Made by a program: the position numbers and the translations under genes
Notes under the pieces: model-generated
The model's input: only the letters and a program-made list of their open reading frames with translations
Databases searched by the model: none
Told to the model about the DNA's origin: nothing
Assembly (NCBI GenBank): GCA_030407005.1
Contig: JAUDYN010000007.1
Location: forward strand, 2,108,001 to 2,172,000
Direction of reading: 5' to 3'
From: Desarmillaria ectypa
Lineage: Eukaryota; Basidiomycota; Agaricomycetes; Agaricales; Physalacriaceae
DNA: 64,000 bases
In this document: one piece after another, positions 22,879 through 35,994 of the stretch
Layout: the number at the start of each line of letters is the position of its first letter
Position numbering within the stretch: position 1 is the stretch's first letter

Positions 22879-24287
22879 ATGTCTCGCCATCGCCTGAGCA
22901 TCTCCATCGGTTCCTCTCGCAGACGCTCAGTAGCATCGCGCGGCTCCTACGGTGCTCGTCCACAATGTCAGTTGACTCAGCAGATATCGTTCGCACCAAA
23001 CGTGACCCCCATCTCGTACGACCAACCTGATGATGATGATATCATGATAGGTGAGGAAGAGGAAGGCTCGATGTTGTTCCCGGCGAGCACAGAGCCTCGC
23101 TCAGAGCCTAAGCGGAAAACCAAGTCGAAGGACCCGAACCACATCCCACGCCCAGCCAATGCATTCATGCTCTTCCGTGCCGACTTCGTGCGCCAGAAGC
23201 ACGTCCCCGGCAGCATCGAAACTAATCATGGAAGCTTATCTAAAATCATCGGTACATTCATTGTCTTGCTATTGTTGTTGATTTATCTCATGTTCCTCTA
23301 GGCAGCATCTGGCACGGCTTGCCTCTTAACGAGAAGAAAAAATGGGAAGCGCGCGCTCGGCAGGAGAAAGCTCGCCACAAAAGACAGTATCCCGATTACC
23401 AGTTCCGCCCCATACACAACAAGAGCAAGGCAAAGGCCAAGGCCAAGCTCACCAAGAGCAAGAAGTCGGTGCCTAAGCAGCGCCCGGCTGAGGTTGATGA
23501 GAAGCGTTGTGAGGACGTCGCTTCACTCTTACTCGGTGGGAAGAAGGGCGATGAACTTGCCGAGGCTGTACGTCAATTGGATCAAACAAGACTCGCTTTG
23601 GGACTTGTTGGTCGTAGGAGTTCGAGCGTCCCGCCCGAAGTTGACATGGCAGGCGGTCCCATCCAACTTCCATCCCTTCTGTCTTCAGATTCTCTTCCTC
23701 GCCGTCCTTCATCGACTCAACCCTTCGTTTACCTCCCGTATCCGCCTCCAGTATTCGAACTGAATTACCCAGCGCCTACCCTACCCGAAGTCAACACGTC
23801 TCTCTTCTCCCACCTTAACCCCTTCGCCGCTACTTGTCCTCCACCTGCGCCCTTCCATCACGTGTCAATCTCTCCATTCGAGCAAGTCGAGTATGTTAGT
23901 CCTTTCGACTGCCCCCCTCCGTCGCTGGCTTCCTCTTCGGTTTATTCCTCCTCACAAGGCTCTTCCCAGGGAAGCTCCTCCCAGGCTTCTTCTCCAGGTC
24001 CTGAGGAATTACCGGTTTTCGCCCCCCAACCTCAGATGCCAGCTTTCGAATGGATGCCCAAGGAGCAGAGGATGTCTCTTGCAGACATACATGACGTATC
24101 CATGGTGCCCCAGGAGACGCGCCTCTCCATTTCGTCACACTTGGGACGATCTTGGAACGAGATTAGCGATGAGTGGTCGAGGTTGGCCCTCTCTGGCGGC
24201 AGGTTTTCGTTGAGCGACATCCTGTTCAACGCTGAGGATATGTCGATGGGCGCCGTACCTGATTTCGGTGAATTTGCCAATAATTAA
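22879..24287 (+). CDS. HMG-box transcription factor
   Basis: Two exons (22879-23251 and 23302-24287) flank one 50-nt GT-AG intron that lies inside the HMG box. The protein of about 450 residues starts MSRHRLSISIGSSRRRSVAS. The HMG box runs from about residue 90 to 160: HIPRPANAFMLFRADFVRQK, NHGSLSKIIG, SIWHGLPLNEKKKWEARARQ, and KRQYPDYQFRP. This is the sequence-specific MATA/Sox-like type. A Lys-rich patch after the box may be a nuclear localisation signal. The C-terminal two thirds is Pro/Ser-rich and ends in acidic motifs (FSLSDILFNAEDMSMG) that could activate transcription. In mushrooms such factors often act in mating or fruiting, but nothing here ties it to the mating locus, and no pheromone, receptor or homeodomain gene is nearby. 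Confidence 0.9.
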
Positions 24288-25898
24288 TCGCACAAGGACT
24301 TTTTCTCTTTTCATGTGTTCATCCTTGCTTTCAATTGCTGTTCTTGTTATACCATATCTATCCGTTACACCTTATATGTATCCATAGCTTTTCCGCTCAC
24401 CTCATCCTAACCCTGTAGCCTCCAAAACATATCTATATCTATCCTAGATCTTGTTTATCGGCCTCGATGGCCCTTACTGTATTCAAATGTTGACTTTTGA
24501 ATGAAAAATCGATCCTTATCGCGCTGCCTTTTCATAATTATGTCTCTAATTTTAGGGTTGCTGGGCATGCTTGGAACGGGGTATAAATTATGGACCTATG
24601 GGCATGACGCCGACATTATCTGTTTCTGGCAGCCGAGCAATATCTCGTCTATATCATTTATCCCACTTTTACGCATTGGGCAGAGGTAAGTCCAATGCAT
24701 ATGGGAGGGATTACGTTGTGGAAGCTGGTGATTTCTCGTGTTGCTGTTAGGTCGAGGCCGGGGAGCTCACCAAACGCTAGTACCATTACAAATGTCTGGA
24801 TGCGGAACTTGACACGCTTCATTGTGTTGCTTGTATCATATGTTGAGCCTTTGACGGCTGTTGGCTGTTGGAACTAACCTGACACTATTAACGACCTTCA
24901 AAGCAAGTTGTTGATAAATGAGTACTGCCGAGTAACTTGGGCAGCTGCTCGGGGAAGTAAGATTTCCATACGGTGAGGTATTACCGGCACTCCCAAGTCC
25001 TTCCTGTCATTCAAGTACTCGCTAATCGTCAAAGAAACGTCATCGGAACGGGACTATGTTGTCGCCAACGCGTGCATTGTTGTCAGCCAAGCAATACTCG
25101 GCGTCTACTGGCGTGCATAAACATGTACTTTCCTTGACGGAGTATTCGGATCTAAACCATTACTGTCTAGAACGTCGCGTATGGCGGGTTCATTTGACTC
25201 CGTTTATCTCTTATCTTAAGCAACGCCGTTAAATTTCCACAAATTTAACAGCGTGCGATGTCAATGAAGCTTGGTACTTATCTCGACCAAGCTTTACAGT
25301 AGCACGTCCCCTGAAAAGAGTGCGTTCCTTGCCCTGAGGGTATGTCGTGACAGGAAAAGTAGGGTAATTCTCCGACTCTGTATCGGGCAAGCTGCGACGC
25401 TCCAATATTTCCGTAAATAATCATATCGATCCCCAGCTGACCCGAAGGACGTGCGAGATACTCCTAACGGCGGCGCGGCTTCGCGCATGATGTTTAGCAC
25501 GATACTGGCCGTGAGGTTCCCCTAAGAAATACCATTCAACCTGTGGCTTCGCCTACTTGCGGTATAATACTCATGTCGGGTAAATATGTCAGGTAGCAAT
25601 GCACCGGGTAGTAGAGAAGAGTACGGACGCAAACTTGGCAGACGTGGAGATGATGCGGGGCAACCGCGTTATTGCCGTTGAGCGAATGGACGTTGGTACG
25701 GAGACCTTATTTTTTTAATATTAGATCATATTTTTGATTAGATCGCCATCAGTATTGCCACACGAGGCCCGATACTATATCACCTCAACGGTGTCTCGGA
25801 GTTCCTTTTGACCACCATCATCTCTCATCGCCTTCTTGACGCCTTTGCCTCTCCCTCAACGCGTCGTTTCTTCCCTTTCCAATCTTTGATTCCTTACC
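24288..25898. other. Intergenic region upstream of pyruvate carboxylase
   Basis: About 1.6 kb with only short frames in either direction. One plus-strand frame (24501-24689) begins with a hydrophobic stretch but has no family resemblance. The last 100 bp before 25899 is pyrimidine-rich and probably holds the 5' UTR of the carboxylase. Confidence 0.45.
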
Positions 25899-28800
25899 AT
25901 GACCACCCTTCATCCTCCAAGGCTCGCCCCAATCTTTGCTGGTACCCCCAGCGCTCCGGGTACGCCCGTTCATTCCATCCAGACGATGAGGAGGAAGTCC
26001 GCCGGTCACTCCGGGCCATTGACCAAGATTCTCGTCGCAAACAGAGGCGTATGTTTTTCTTGTTTTACTTCAGTTATTCCGTCTATACCCTAGCATCCAG
26101 GAAATCGCCATCCGTGTCTTCCGTACTGCTCATGAGCTGGCAATGCACACTGTCGCCATCTACTCGTACGAGGATCGCTTATCGGCGCATCGTCAGAAGG
26201 TATGCTCACCTTTATATCCGTCTGGTAGTTTCACTCAGAGTCGCTTTCAGTCCGACGAGGCCTACCAAGTTGGAAAGGGTCTAACTCCCGTTGGCGCCTA
26301 CTTGGCCCAGGACGATATCATCAGGATCGCGTTGGAACATGGCGTCGATATGATCCACCCTGGGTACGCCATTTCAGCTTTCGGGGTAATGCTAATTCTC
26401 TTATCGTTGATCACAGCTATGGTTTCCTCTCCGAAAACGCAGACTTTGCAAGGAAGGTTGAACAAGCTGGCCTTGCTTTCATCGGACCTTCTCCAGAAGT
26501 AATCGATGGTCTTGGCGACAAGACCAAAGCCCGAACGCTCGGTACGTCTTTGTTTTCTCATCTCGTTTTGGCCACTAATTCTGTGCCCGATGGTCGAACA
26601 GCTATGAAATGCGGTGTTCCCGTCGTTCCCGGAACCCCAGGGCCCGTCGAGTCTTACCAAGAGGGTGCCGCATTCATTCAAGAATACGGATTCCCAGGTC
26701 TGTTCTTTTCCTCGCGGATGATCGGGACAAGTCTCATCACCATCCACAGTCATTATCAAGGCAGCCATGGGAGGTGGAGGTCGTGGTATGCGTGTCGTAC
26801 GGGAGCAATCCGACTTTGAGTCTTCGTTCGAGCGTGCCGTTAGTGAAGCCAAGTCCGCTTTTGGTGATGGAACCGTGTTCATTGAGCGCTTCCTCGAACG
26901 CCCCCGTCACATTGAAGTTCAGCTCCTGGCCGATGCCCAGGGCAACACAATCCACCTCTTTGAACGTGATTGCTCCGTACAGCGACGACATCAAAAGGTT
27001 GTGGAGGTGGCGCCGGCTACTCATCTCCCCGAAGAAGTCAGGCAGGCGATTCTGTTTGACGCGATCAAGCTCGCCAAGAGCGTAGGGTACAGAAATGCGG
27101 GGACAGCAGAGTTTTTGGTTGACCAGATGGGAAGACACTACTTCATCGAGATCAACCCGCGTATTCAGGTCGAACATACGATCACTGGTGCGTCGTTGAC
27201 TGTTGAGATTGTTGACCTAGCTTAATATTATCTACAGAGGAGATCACTGGCATCGATATCGTTGCCGCACAAATCCAAATTGCGGCGGGTGCCACATTGC
27301 CACAGCTTGGCCTTACTCAAGACGCAATCACCAAACGTGGATTCGCTATACAATGCCGAGTTACTACTGAGGATGCGGCGCAGAACTTCCAACCCGACAC
27401 CGGAAAAATTGAAGTATACCGAAGTGCAGGCGGTAACGGTGTTCGTCTCGATGCATCATCAGGTTTTGCTGGTGCCCAAATCACTGTGAGTACACTGGAG
27501 TGTGATTGGGACGTGGCTCACTGGTTTTCAGCCTCACTATGACAGTTTGCTCGTGAAATGCACCGTCAGTGGAACGACATACGAAGTTGCCCGACGAAAG
27601 ATGCTCCGAGCCCTTGTGGAGTTCCGAATCCGCGGTGTCAAGGTTTGTTCCGATGCGTGTATTTGAATTTGCCTCAATAACGCGTTTTGTCCAGACGAAC
27701 ATTCCCTTCCTGTTCCGATTGCTCACGCACGACGTTTTCATTGGTGGTAAGACCTGGACCACGGTAAGATGATTTCTGTGGAAGGTTTGCGGACGAATTC
27801 AAATTTTTTCTCAGTTCATCGACGATACCCCCGATCTCTTCAAGCTGGTTCAAAGCCAAAACCGTGCCCAAAAGTTGCTTGCTTATCTTGGAGACCTTGC
27901 TGTCAATGGTAGCTCTATCAAAGGACAGACCGTAAGTACCATTTCACTAATTTTTCCATGATGAACCACTGACGACGGATTTCCGAAGGGCGAACCAGGT
28001 CTCAAAAACGAAGTCGTCATTCCTACATTCCAAAACCGCGAAGACCCTCTCAATGGGGCACCCCTCGATACTACATATCCTTGTGAAATTGGTTGGAGAA
28101 ACATTATCGTGGAGAAAGGTCCAGAGGCATTCGCGAAGGCCGTTCGCGAATATCCAGGAACTCTTATCATGGACACTACCTGGCGTGATGCCCACCAGTC
28201 TTTACTTGCTACCCGTCTGAGGACTATTGATATGGTTAACATCGCCAAGGAAACGAGTTACGCACTAGCCAATTGTTACAGTTTGGAATGTTGGGGTGGT
28301 GCCACGTTCGACGTGGCGATGAGGTTCCTGTACGAGGACCCATGGGAGCGATTGGTAAGTTTATAGAGTTCCCAGGGAGTTGGCTCTAACAATGTTGGTC
28401 ATTTAGAGGACTTTGAGGAAGCTTGTTCCCAACATTCCATTCCAAGCCCTCGTTCGTGGTGCCAATGGAGTAGGTTACACCAGTTATCCGTGTGTATTTT
28501 CGCAATCGTACCCCATGTCGTAACTTACATCGTTTCTCAGCGATAACGCTATCTACGACTTCTCCAAGAAGGCTGTCGAAAATGGCCTCGACATCTTCCG
28601 TGTCTTCGATTCCTTAAACTACTTTGGTAAGTTTATAATAGTAATCGTGTGCGTTTACCCACTGATGCCCTTTATTTTTCACAATAGAAAATGTGAGCAG
28701 TCGATATTCATAGAAAAGGTCCGTTTCTTGATCATCTTCGTAGATGAGACTTGGCATAGATGCTGCGAAAAAGGCCGGCGGTGTTTGTGAAGCTGTCGTT

Positions 28801-30880
28801 TGTTACAGTGGAGATGTTGCCAGTCCCACGGAGACCAAGTATACCCTGAAATATTACCTCGACTTCGTAGATCAATTGGTCAAGGAAGGAATCCACGTTC
28901 TTGGTGTCAAAGACATGGCCGGTTTATTGAAGCCCGAGGCCGCCAAGATGTGAGTGTCCATCAGAACTCATGCAAGGGACTGCCTGCTCACTTTTCTCTC
29001 TCTCTAAGCTTGATTGGTGCCATCAGACAAAGACATCCTGATCTTCCTATTCACGTTCACTCTCACGATACCGCGGGTATCGCTGCTGCGAGCATGATCG
29101 CCTGTGCTGCGGCAGGTGCTGATGTCGTTGATGTTGCCATAGACAGTCAGTGTGTTTTCTTCCTTGATGTTGCACAGTCGAACTTAGGTCCGTCTCCTCT
29201 GTACGACAGGCATGTCGGGTTTGACGTCCCAACCATCAATGGGTGCTGTTTGTATGGCACTCGAGCAAACGTCCCTTGGCACAGGCATCCGGTTCGAAGA
29301 CATCCAAGCACTCAACTTGTACTGGAGTCAGGTTCGTATGCTGTACAGCTGCTTCGAGGCTAACGTCAGGGCTTCCGACTCGAGTGTCTTCGATCACGAG
29401 ATGCCAGGTGGTCAATATACCAACCTCATGGTACGCACTCGTTAAACTTTCAATCGTTAGTGATGATTAAGTGGTCATGTGTTAGTTCCAAGCTTCTCAA
29501 CTCGGCTTGGGGACACAATGGACCGGTAAGTGTTTCCTGTCTGTCCCTCAGAAGAGTGTCCTGACAGGCGCACAGTCATCAAGCAGAAGTACATTGAAGC
29601 CAATGAGCTGGTAAATTGATATGATGTTCTCGGTAATATGCGCTGATTACTGATTTCCATAGTGCGGAAATATCATTAAGGTTAATGGCACCGCCAGTCT
29701 GGCCTGAATACAGATGCTGACTGGCTCCAAGGTTACACCGTCATCGAAGGTTGTTGGCGACTTTGCCCAATGGATGACGTCCAACTCGTTCACCAAGAAA
29801 GATGTTCTCGAACGTGCGGAGCATCTGGACTTCCCCTCATCAGTCGTGGAATTCTTCCAAGGTTATCTTGGACAGCCTGTGGGAGGATTTCCCGAGCCTT
29901 TGCGCACTCAAATCATCAGGAATAAGCCAAGAATTGACGGGCGTCCGGGCGCAACTATGGAACCTCTGGACTTCAAGAAGATCAAGGCGGAGTTACGAAG
30001 CAAATTCGGTAAACATATCACAGACGCTGATGTTACCTCGTATGTGATGTACCCGAGGGTATGCTGCTGATGGATTCGTGTTTTGGGGGACATGTGCTGA
30101 CCAGGACATTTAGGTCTTCGAGGAATATCAGGGATTCATTGAGAAGTATGGTGATCTGAGGTGTGTCCCTGGTAAGAATTGATGGTGCATTTGTTGACTC
30201 GCGTTCCCAGTGTCATTCCCACGAGATATTTCTTAGGTCGCCCAGATGTTGGCGAAGAAATGCACATCTCTATTGAGAAGGGAAAGACCTTGATCATTCG
30301 TCTTATGGCCGTCGGACCGGTAGTCGAAGGGCGTGCCCAACGCGACGTTTGGTTTGAAGTGAATGGAGAGGTACCTGTGACTTTTTCTTGGCTGACGGCG
30401 TGCCGCTGACGTGCTGTGGTCTATTTTAGGTCCGGGCCGTGTCCGTGGAGGATAAGAATTCTGCTGTTGAAACAGTGTCGCGGGAGAAGGCGACCACGGA
30501 CCCAGGTTCCGTTGGTGCTCCCATGTCCGGAGTCGTGGTCGAGGTAAGGGTGAAAGAAGGTCAAGAGATCAAGAAGGGCGACCCCGTTTGCGGTAAGTGA
30601 AATGTATATGTCAAGACATCCGCTTGCTGAGTACAACATGTGTACAGTGTTGAGTGCCATGAAGGCGAGTGCAATCCATGATGACTTGTAACATTTTGCT
30701 GATCAAACAACAATAGATGGAATCTGCAGTGACCGCGCCGGTTTCTGGACACATCAAGCGGGTGGTTGTCCAAGAAGGCATGTTATCTCTGTCGTTCTCA
30801 TGCTCAGCCTCAGCTAACGATTCATTCGTGTAGGCGACTCCATCAATCAAGGTGATCTCACCGTCGAAATTGTACACTAA
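25899..30880 (+). CDS. PYC1: Pyruvate carboxylase
   Basis: This biotin enzyme converts pyruvate, bicarbonate and ATP to oxaloacetate; fungal forms are cytosolic. About twenty exons give roughly 1190 residues. The start [20 protein letters not shown] is followed by [19 protein letters not shown] (biotin carboxylase N-lobe) and the ATP-grasp motifs [23 protein letters not shown] and [11 protein letters not shown]. The carboxyltransferase part has [15 protein letters not shown] and [14 protein letters not shown]. The biotinyl domain has [16 protein letters not shown], with the biotin lysine at 30662-30664. The last residues are LTVEIVH. Odd splicing includes a 5-nt microexon (28688-28692), a GC-AG intron (30665-30716) and an intron that ends CCAAG before VTPSSKVVG. 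The gene shows no frameshift and appears intact. Confidence 0.95.
28688..28692 (+). other. PYC1: Five-nucleotide microexon of pyruvate carboxylase
   Basis: The exon AAAAT is flanked by a 61-nt intron (28627-28687, GTAAGT...AATAG) and a 51-nt intron (28693-28743, GTGAGC...CGTAG). Splicing G + AA AAT + ATG restores [17 protein letters not shown], which matches the conserved carboxylase sequence. Without the microexon the reading frame breaks. Confidence 0.8.
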
Positions 30881-33800
30881 CCCGTCATATAGAGAAGTAG
30901 GTGCGTCAAATTCACACCATGATGTTGGAACGAACCTTAATGCCATCTTTCTATAGAAAGACGAATTGTACCCTTAGCTACCTTGTTGTAAATTGTACCG
31001 AAATCAAAATCTCTTTCTTGGTCTAAACATACGATCCTAGTCTGCTATCGCACAGCTATGTCATTTTCTGTCAGGATGGAGGATTGCGTCACAGCAACGG
31101 ACTTACCATACATTTGACAAGATGATTGGTACTTAGCTGATTCCTCTGGCTGTCATGTGTTGCACTTTTGGTGAAGCATTCCGCTTTCTATGTCTTGCCG
31201 GGTTCCAGGCATGAGAACATTGTCATTCTCAAACTTAAAGTGAGGGATGGTCCACATGATTATCTTTCGGTAACAAACATGCTACTACTCAACTCCAAAG
31301 AGATAAATTTTCTCCCCTTAAGTGATTCTCAGGTTGATTATCAAGGCAACTTTTAGATCCAATGACAAATGTCGTCTTCGCGTCTTATTTTAGGCTGAGG
31401 TCATAGGAAGCGTAGGGAACGATCATCGCAAAGCAGGTGGCATTGCAGACCATACCGTACATGGAGAGAAAGGGGTGAATCGATCTCTCCAGATCATCCA
31501 ACGACTATACCTCCACGGATCTCAGGGAAGCCTAGGGGAATTGCAAGTCTCCGAAGAAGAAAAGGGTCCAATGATACTTAACAATTGTTCAAACCATGAA
31601 AAGAGTATTTGCGACGTCCATGGAGCATCAGAAGCCACAATCAGAATACCCATACGCGTGATATCAGCACTGGAGATCCGGATTTTTAGGAGACTGGGTC
31701 GCATCACATTCGGATGCATGAAAGCTTAAACTGCGCCCGCGGATAATACAGAGCTCACCGAACTATGTGCCTGGGTGGAGTTTGACAGTAATATGTGGAA
31801 TATGTGGAGGACTTGAGTATGTAGGCAGACCAAACTTTAATTGCTCTATCTCGAGTATTCCACCTCGGTGCCTTGACGCTAGCTGTTCTTGACGAAACAC
31901 TTATGAAGCAGGTGGGCGGAAAATTTCACCCAGAAGATGTGGGATCCTGTGCTGGATGTAAAGCCTTTAGAAGGAATAGATGAGGCTTGGCAACTTTGTT
32001 CCGACTGTAACCACATCGGAGTTTCCTCATGCGGGTGAACATTGACGTTTTTCATTCTCTCCATAACAAACTGCAGCTGTTAGTGAATAAGTAACAAGGA
32101 AAGCAATTGAAAAAGGGGGCAGGATGGGCCTGTAAGCGCGGTACAATCCATTAAGGCTGCAGGGTAAATACCAACAATGAACTGCAGAGGTGTGCGATTG
32201 GTGGGAAACACGGGCGAAATCGAAAAAGGCTTCACCGATCGTGGCTGTGTCCTAGATCAGGGGCTGAGATTGAGGCGCATACCTCAGGTTCATGCTAAGC
32301 AGTATAAGTCCTTCCATTTGCATTTTGTCTTATAAAGTTGGGGGCAGTCAATATATGATATATTGATGGTTATCTCTTCAAAAACTGGTGCTATATAGTA
32401 TTTATCTAGATCTTGCAGAATTTTCATAACGATAACTTCGCAGCATGACGGCAAGCCTGATTGTCTTCAAGTACTAGTCGAGCGCCTGCAACCCCAATCC
32501 GTTCTCTACTCAACTTGGATATCCTAATCGGCAATATGAACGGAATTATTTCCTACAACGTAAGTCCTCTGGCGGGCTCGTGGGTAGAGCGTGCTTTATA
32601 AAGTTCGAATGTTGATGGGAACTCGGTCTTGTAGTGCTTGGTCTTGGATGCAGCACCTTCAGAATGTTTCGTTGTTATGATGGGTGCGATAACTAGCGGT
32701 GATGTATACATTCTACACGAAGTATGTGGAAGGCCTTGTGATAGTACCACCATGATCATATACCCGAGAATGAATACAAGAGTTCATGCCGCTGTTCTGC
32801 CACAGTCGACATTAGGAACCGCTCGAATGGAATAGAAATGGGTTGATAGAAAGTACAGCTGCGGTGAGCACGACAGAATTAAGATCAGTTGTTATCCATC
32901 CCAAATTTAAAAACCTTTAGATTTGTGCACCAACGGCTCATCGGACTCGCCACATTACGGAATACACACTCTGTAACTTGACTGACATTGTTCTTTCAAA
33001 AGGTTGCCGCGTCCGAGGTGTAGTATTTTTGGCAGATTCGGCTCGGATCTTGCATCAAGAGATGCGAGATAATGTCACCTGCGGAAGGAAGTAGTCTTCA
33101 ATCGCCTGGACAACACCAGTTTACAACGAGCCTGTATTCTGGGGCTGGGTGGGGTGCTTGTTTAGAGCCCTTGAGCCATCCAAGTCGGGTGCCGATTGCG
33201 AGATAGATAGAAGCTGCAGCTCGGAGACCTCCCGAAGAATGATCATATTCGAGCAAACTTAAATTGAAAGATCTGCCTCGATTCGTGGAAGTTCATTTGT
33301 TGGCTGATATTTGAAACGGTTGGAGTGCAAGCGTGATATGTGACACACATACAGACGTACATGAAATAAATACCTGGGTCTGTGCAACTTTATTTCGATC
33401 AGAGAAGATGATGAAGTGCGAACTCCAGGGAAATTGATAACGGTGAAGTTGCGTCTGTACATTCGGGGGACGGCGGACGCCACTGAGAAATCGCATCCAC
33501 CCGAAATTAGAAGACAATGTTTCTGTTGATTTTATACACCGCTTGGAGGGTAGATGTTTTCCAGTGGTTCTATGTAAATCGCTATCAAGAGGAATAGAGG
33601 GCTGCGAAAATAGGAGGGTACCTGTGTATTTGGAAAAAGCAGCGAGCGTGCAAACGATCGAATCAAGTGGCTGTGTTTCGGATCACCAAGTTCTTTTCCC
33701 AAGTTCTTCTGCGTAAAACCGAAGGTTTCACACAGACATGCTAGAGTATCGGCTATGAATAGCTGAAAATTCTTTCCATATGACCAGAGTAAAATCGAGG

Positions 33801-35260
33801 CTCTCTTAAAAGTCCTTATGTCGCCCTTCTGATCCATCCAGAATGCATGCATTCTCACACTAGGATTCCTCGATCAACATCCGATTTCTTTGATTCAGAT
33901 ACATACAGCCCAGATCTCGCTTGGGAGCCGTTTTGAAAAATTTTCATGCTCCACGATCAGGCCACTTGGCCCGTTCTTTGTACACGAAGATTTGCACCCG
34001 TTCCCCCGATAACGCGGACGTGGGTGATGACTTGTATGGGCCGTTCTAACTCTGTAGCTGTATGCGGACATATGGATCAACATTGTACACCCATTCAACG
34101 TGTGCGGAGGAGCTTATGGCACCCCTAAACTGATTGCTGGGCTTGCCGTGATTCGGGTTTACGGCGTGTCGGTTTCCAAGGACAAGTGTCACATCACCAC
34201 CGATAGAAGACGAAAGACCAGAGTATGATGTACGCGAGAGAATTTTGATGCGAAGAGCATGCTGTTGAAGTATGTAAGTAGGAAGGCAAGTGTTGTTGTT
34301 TAGTGTTGCAATATCACGGAGAGGCGGTGGAACGTAGCACAGCTAGTGGTATATTTAACTCTAGGGTGATATTTAATATTTCCGTAGCCAAGGCTATTCT
34401 TGCGCGTGAGTGAATGTGAAGACTAAGAAGACGTCCTAATTTGCTACTCATGAGCAGGGAAGCTGATGGTTTGTGTGAACCGTTACTCATGGTTCCACCT
34501 TCGAATTCTCAAGAGGCCTGGGTACGTACCGCAAATGTGAAGACTGATCTTCTCCGGACGGCGGAGACCGTGCCGCAGTAGGATCTGGAACTGAACGAAA
34601 CTGGATAGAGTCGGTATTTGTCTGGCGTTGGGAAAACACCGTCTGCCCGACCCGGGTCTAATTCGATCCGGGAGTATCCTCTCCAATATCTATTGCTTGG
34701 GAAGCGCAGTGGATGGAGGCTTGGGTTCCGAGGTAGAGACTTTATAGCTATTCCTAGCGTAGATCAGGAGAATTGGGGGCCTTTATGGCTTCACGCGGGT
34801 CCTTTGACCGGAAGCTGGATCAACAGGTAACGTTATTAGAGACGCAGAGAAAAAATTGAAGGGGGGCTAGAGAATAGTACTAAGAGCTTGAGGGATGATT
34901 GCGCTTGGTTTATCGATGGGAACACTCTATTCTATTGATTTACGAGAGTAATCATCGGTACCGCCGGACATCGACAGGGGAAGCTTAGGTTCAGATTGTA
35001 GCCAAGTAGAACAAGTGTTCGAGGTCGAGAGCGGTGCCTTTCGCCAATAAAGGGGGCGTTCCTGATGATAGACTCTGAGGCCAGTCATGATCTGGACACC
35101 AACAGTTTTGGGAAGGGCGGAGAGGCCGGAATCGAGGAAAAAGGAAATAGAAAACAGGCACGTGAGGCGAAAACATGAACGGGTTCTTTTGCATGAGCAC
35201 CAAGTATTGAGATTACATTGAAGACAAGAAAAAGATGCAAGCAGAACTATACGACAAGGG
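30881..35260. other. Gene-poor stretch of about 4.4 kb
   Basis: No gene could be assembled. Scattered frames of 60-108 codons occur on both strands: 31168-31356 plus, 31475-31729 plus, and 33259-33483 and 33532-33858 minus. None shows a known domain or joins to a neighbour by plausible splicing. The composition is more AT-rich and less codon-like than the flanks. It may hold non-coding transcripts, regulatory DNA or a strongly decayed gene. I see no terminal repeats or transposase motif. Confidence 0.45.
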
Positions 35261-35994
35261 CTACTGGGGCGGTTGGAAGCTGGGTAGAGGGTCAGCTAAA
35301 GAAGACTTGGAGGGAAGAGAAACGTACCCGGGAGGAGCACCGGCGAACCCAGGAGGAGGGAAAGGCATACCAGGAGGGAACCCAGGGGGTCGGAATCCAG
35401 GTGGGGGGCCTGGCATGCCGCCAGGAGGGAAGCCCATTGGTGGACGTATAGGCGGCTGGCCAACTGCAAATGGTCACGATCGAATAGAACTACAAGTAAA
35501 GAAAAGGAGATACGCACTTGGAGGCATCATGCCCATACCACGACCTGCCGGCATACCGCGACCTGGACCAGCAGGCAGCTAAGGTCAAATAGGTAAGAGG
35601 GTCGAGACTCAGAAACGAAGGAAACATACAACATTCTTCTTATCCTCATCGACGACAGGCGGCGGTCCCTCTACGCTGATGCTGACTACGGTCTCACCAC
35701 GAAGAATGACGAGTCCAAGCGTGCGCTTAAGCTCTTGCTCCTGGCCAGCGCCCGCCTCGCCCGTGTCTTTTTTCTTCGTTCGCACTCTACGAAACTCTTC
35801 GCAATCCGCAAGAACGAGGTTCATGTGTCGGTCGAATGCGAGCATCTGGCCAGTGAGAGCGCGTCCGTCGTTGATGGTGACCTTGAGACGCCAGTTGATC
35901 AGGGAGAGCATTTTTCCCCCTTTTGATTTTGGTGGAGGCTGAAAAGACTGGTGAGCATGTTCTCTAGGTAATAGTGAAGGTGGGAGCGTACCAT
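35261..35994 (-). CDS. SMB1: Small nuclear ribonucleoprotein SmB/B'
   Basis: This is a core spliceosomal Sm protein that forms the heptameric ring on U1, U2, U4 and U5 snRNA. The start ATG (35994-35992) stands alone on exon 1. A GT-AG intron leads to PPPKSKGGKMLSLINWRLK at 35938. The Sm1 and Sm2 motifs are visible as VTINDGRALTGQMLAFDRHM, NLVLADCEEFRRVRTKK, and LGLVILRGETVVSISVEGPP. Downstream exons carry the RG/Pro-rich tail: PAGPGRGMPAGRGMGMMPP, GQPPIRPPMGFPPGGMPGPP, and PPGFAGAPPGFQPPQ ending at 35261. The Pro-rich PPPG repeats are the usual binding sites for WW or GYF domains. The glycine-rich plus-strand frame at 35235-35582 is an antisense shadow of this tail. Confidence 0.9.

Noticed and set aside
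22879..24287. HMG-box gene as marker of a mating-type locus
   Set aside because: No homeodomain, pheromone precursor or STE3-type receptor lies nearby, and basidiomycete mating loci are not defined by an HMG box.
24501..24689. Small hydrophobic open frame upstream of PYC
   Set aside because: Short, no recognised domain, no splice partner; length is expected by chance in a 1.6-kb gap.
35235..35582. Gly/Pro-rich plus-strand open frame that looks like a collagen-like protein
   Set aside because: It is the exact antisense of the Pro-rich SmB tail, whose frame and splice sites fit the family.
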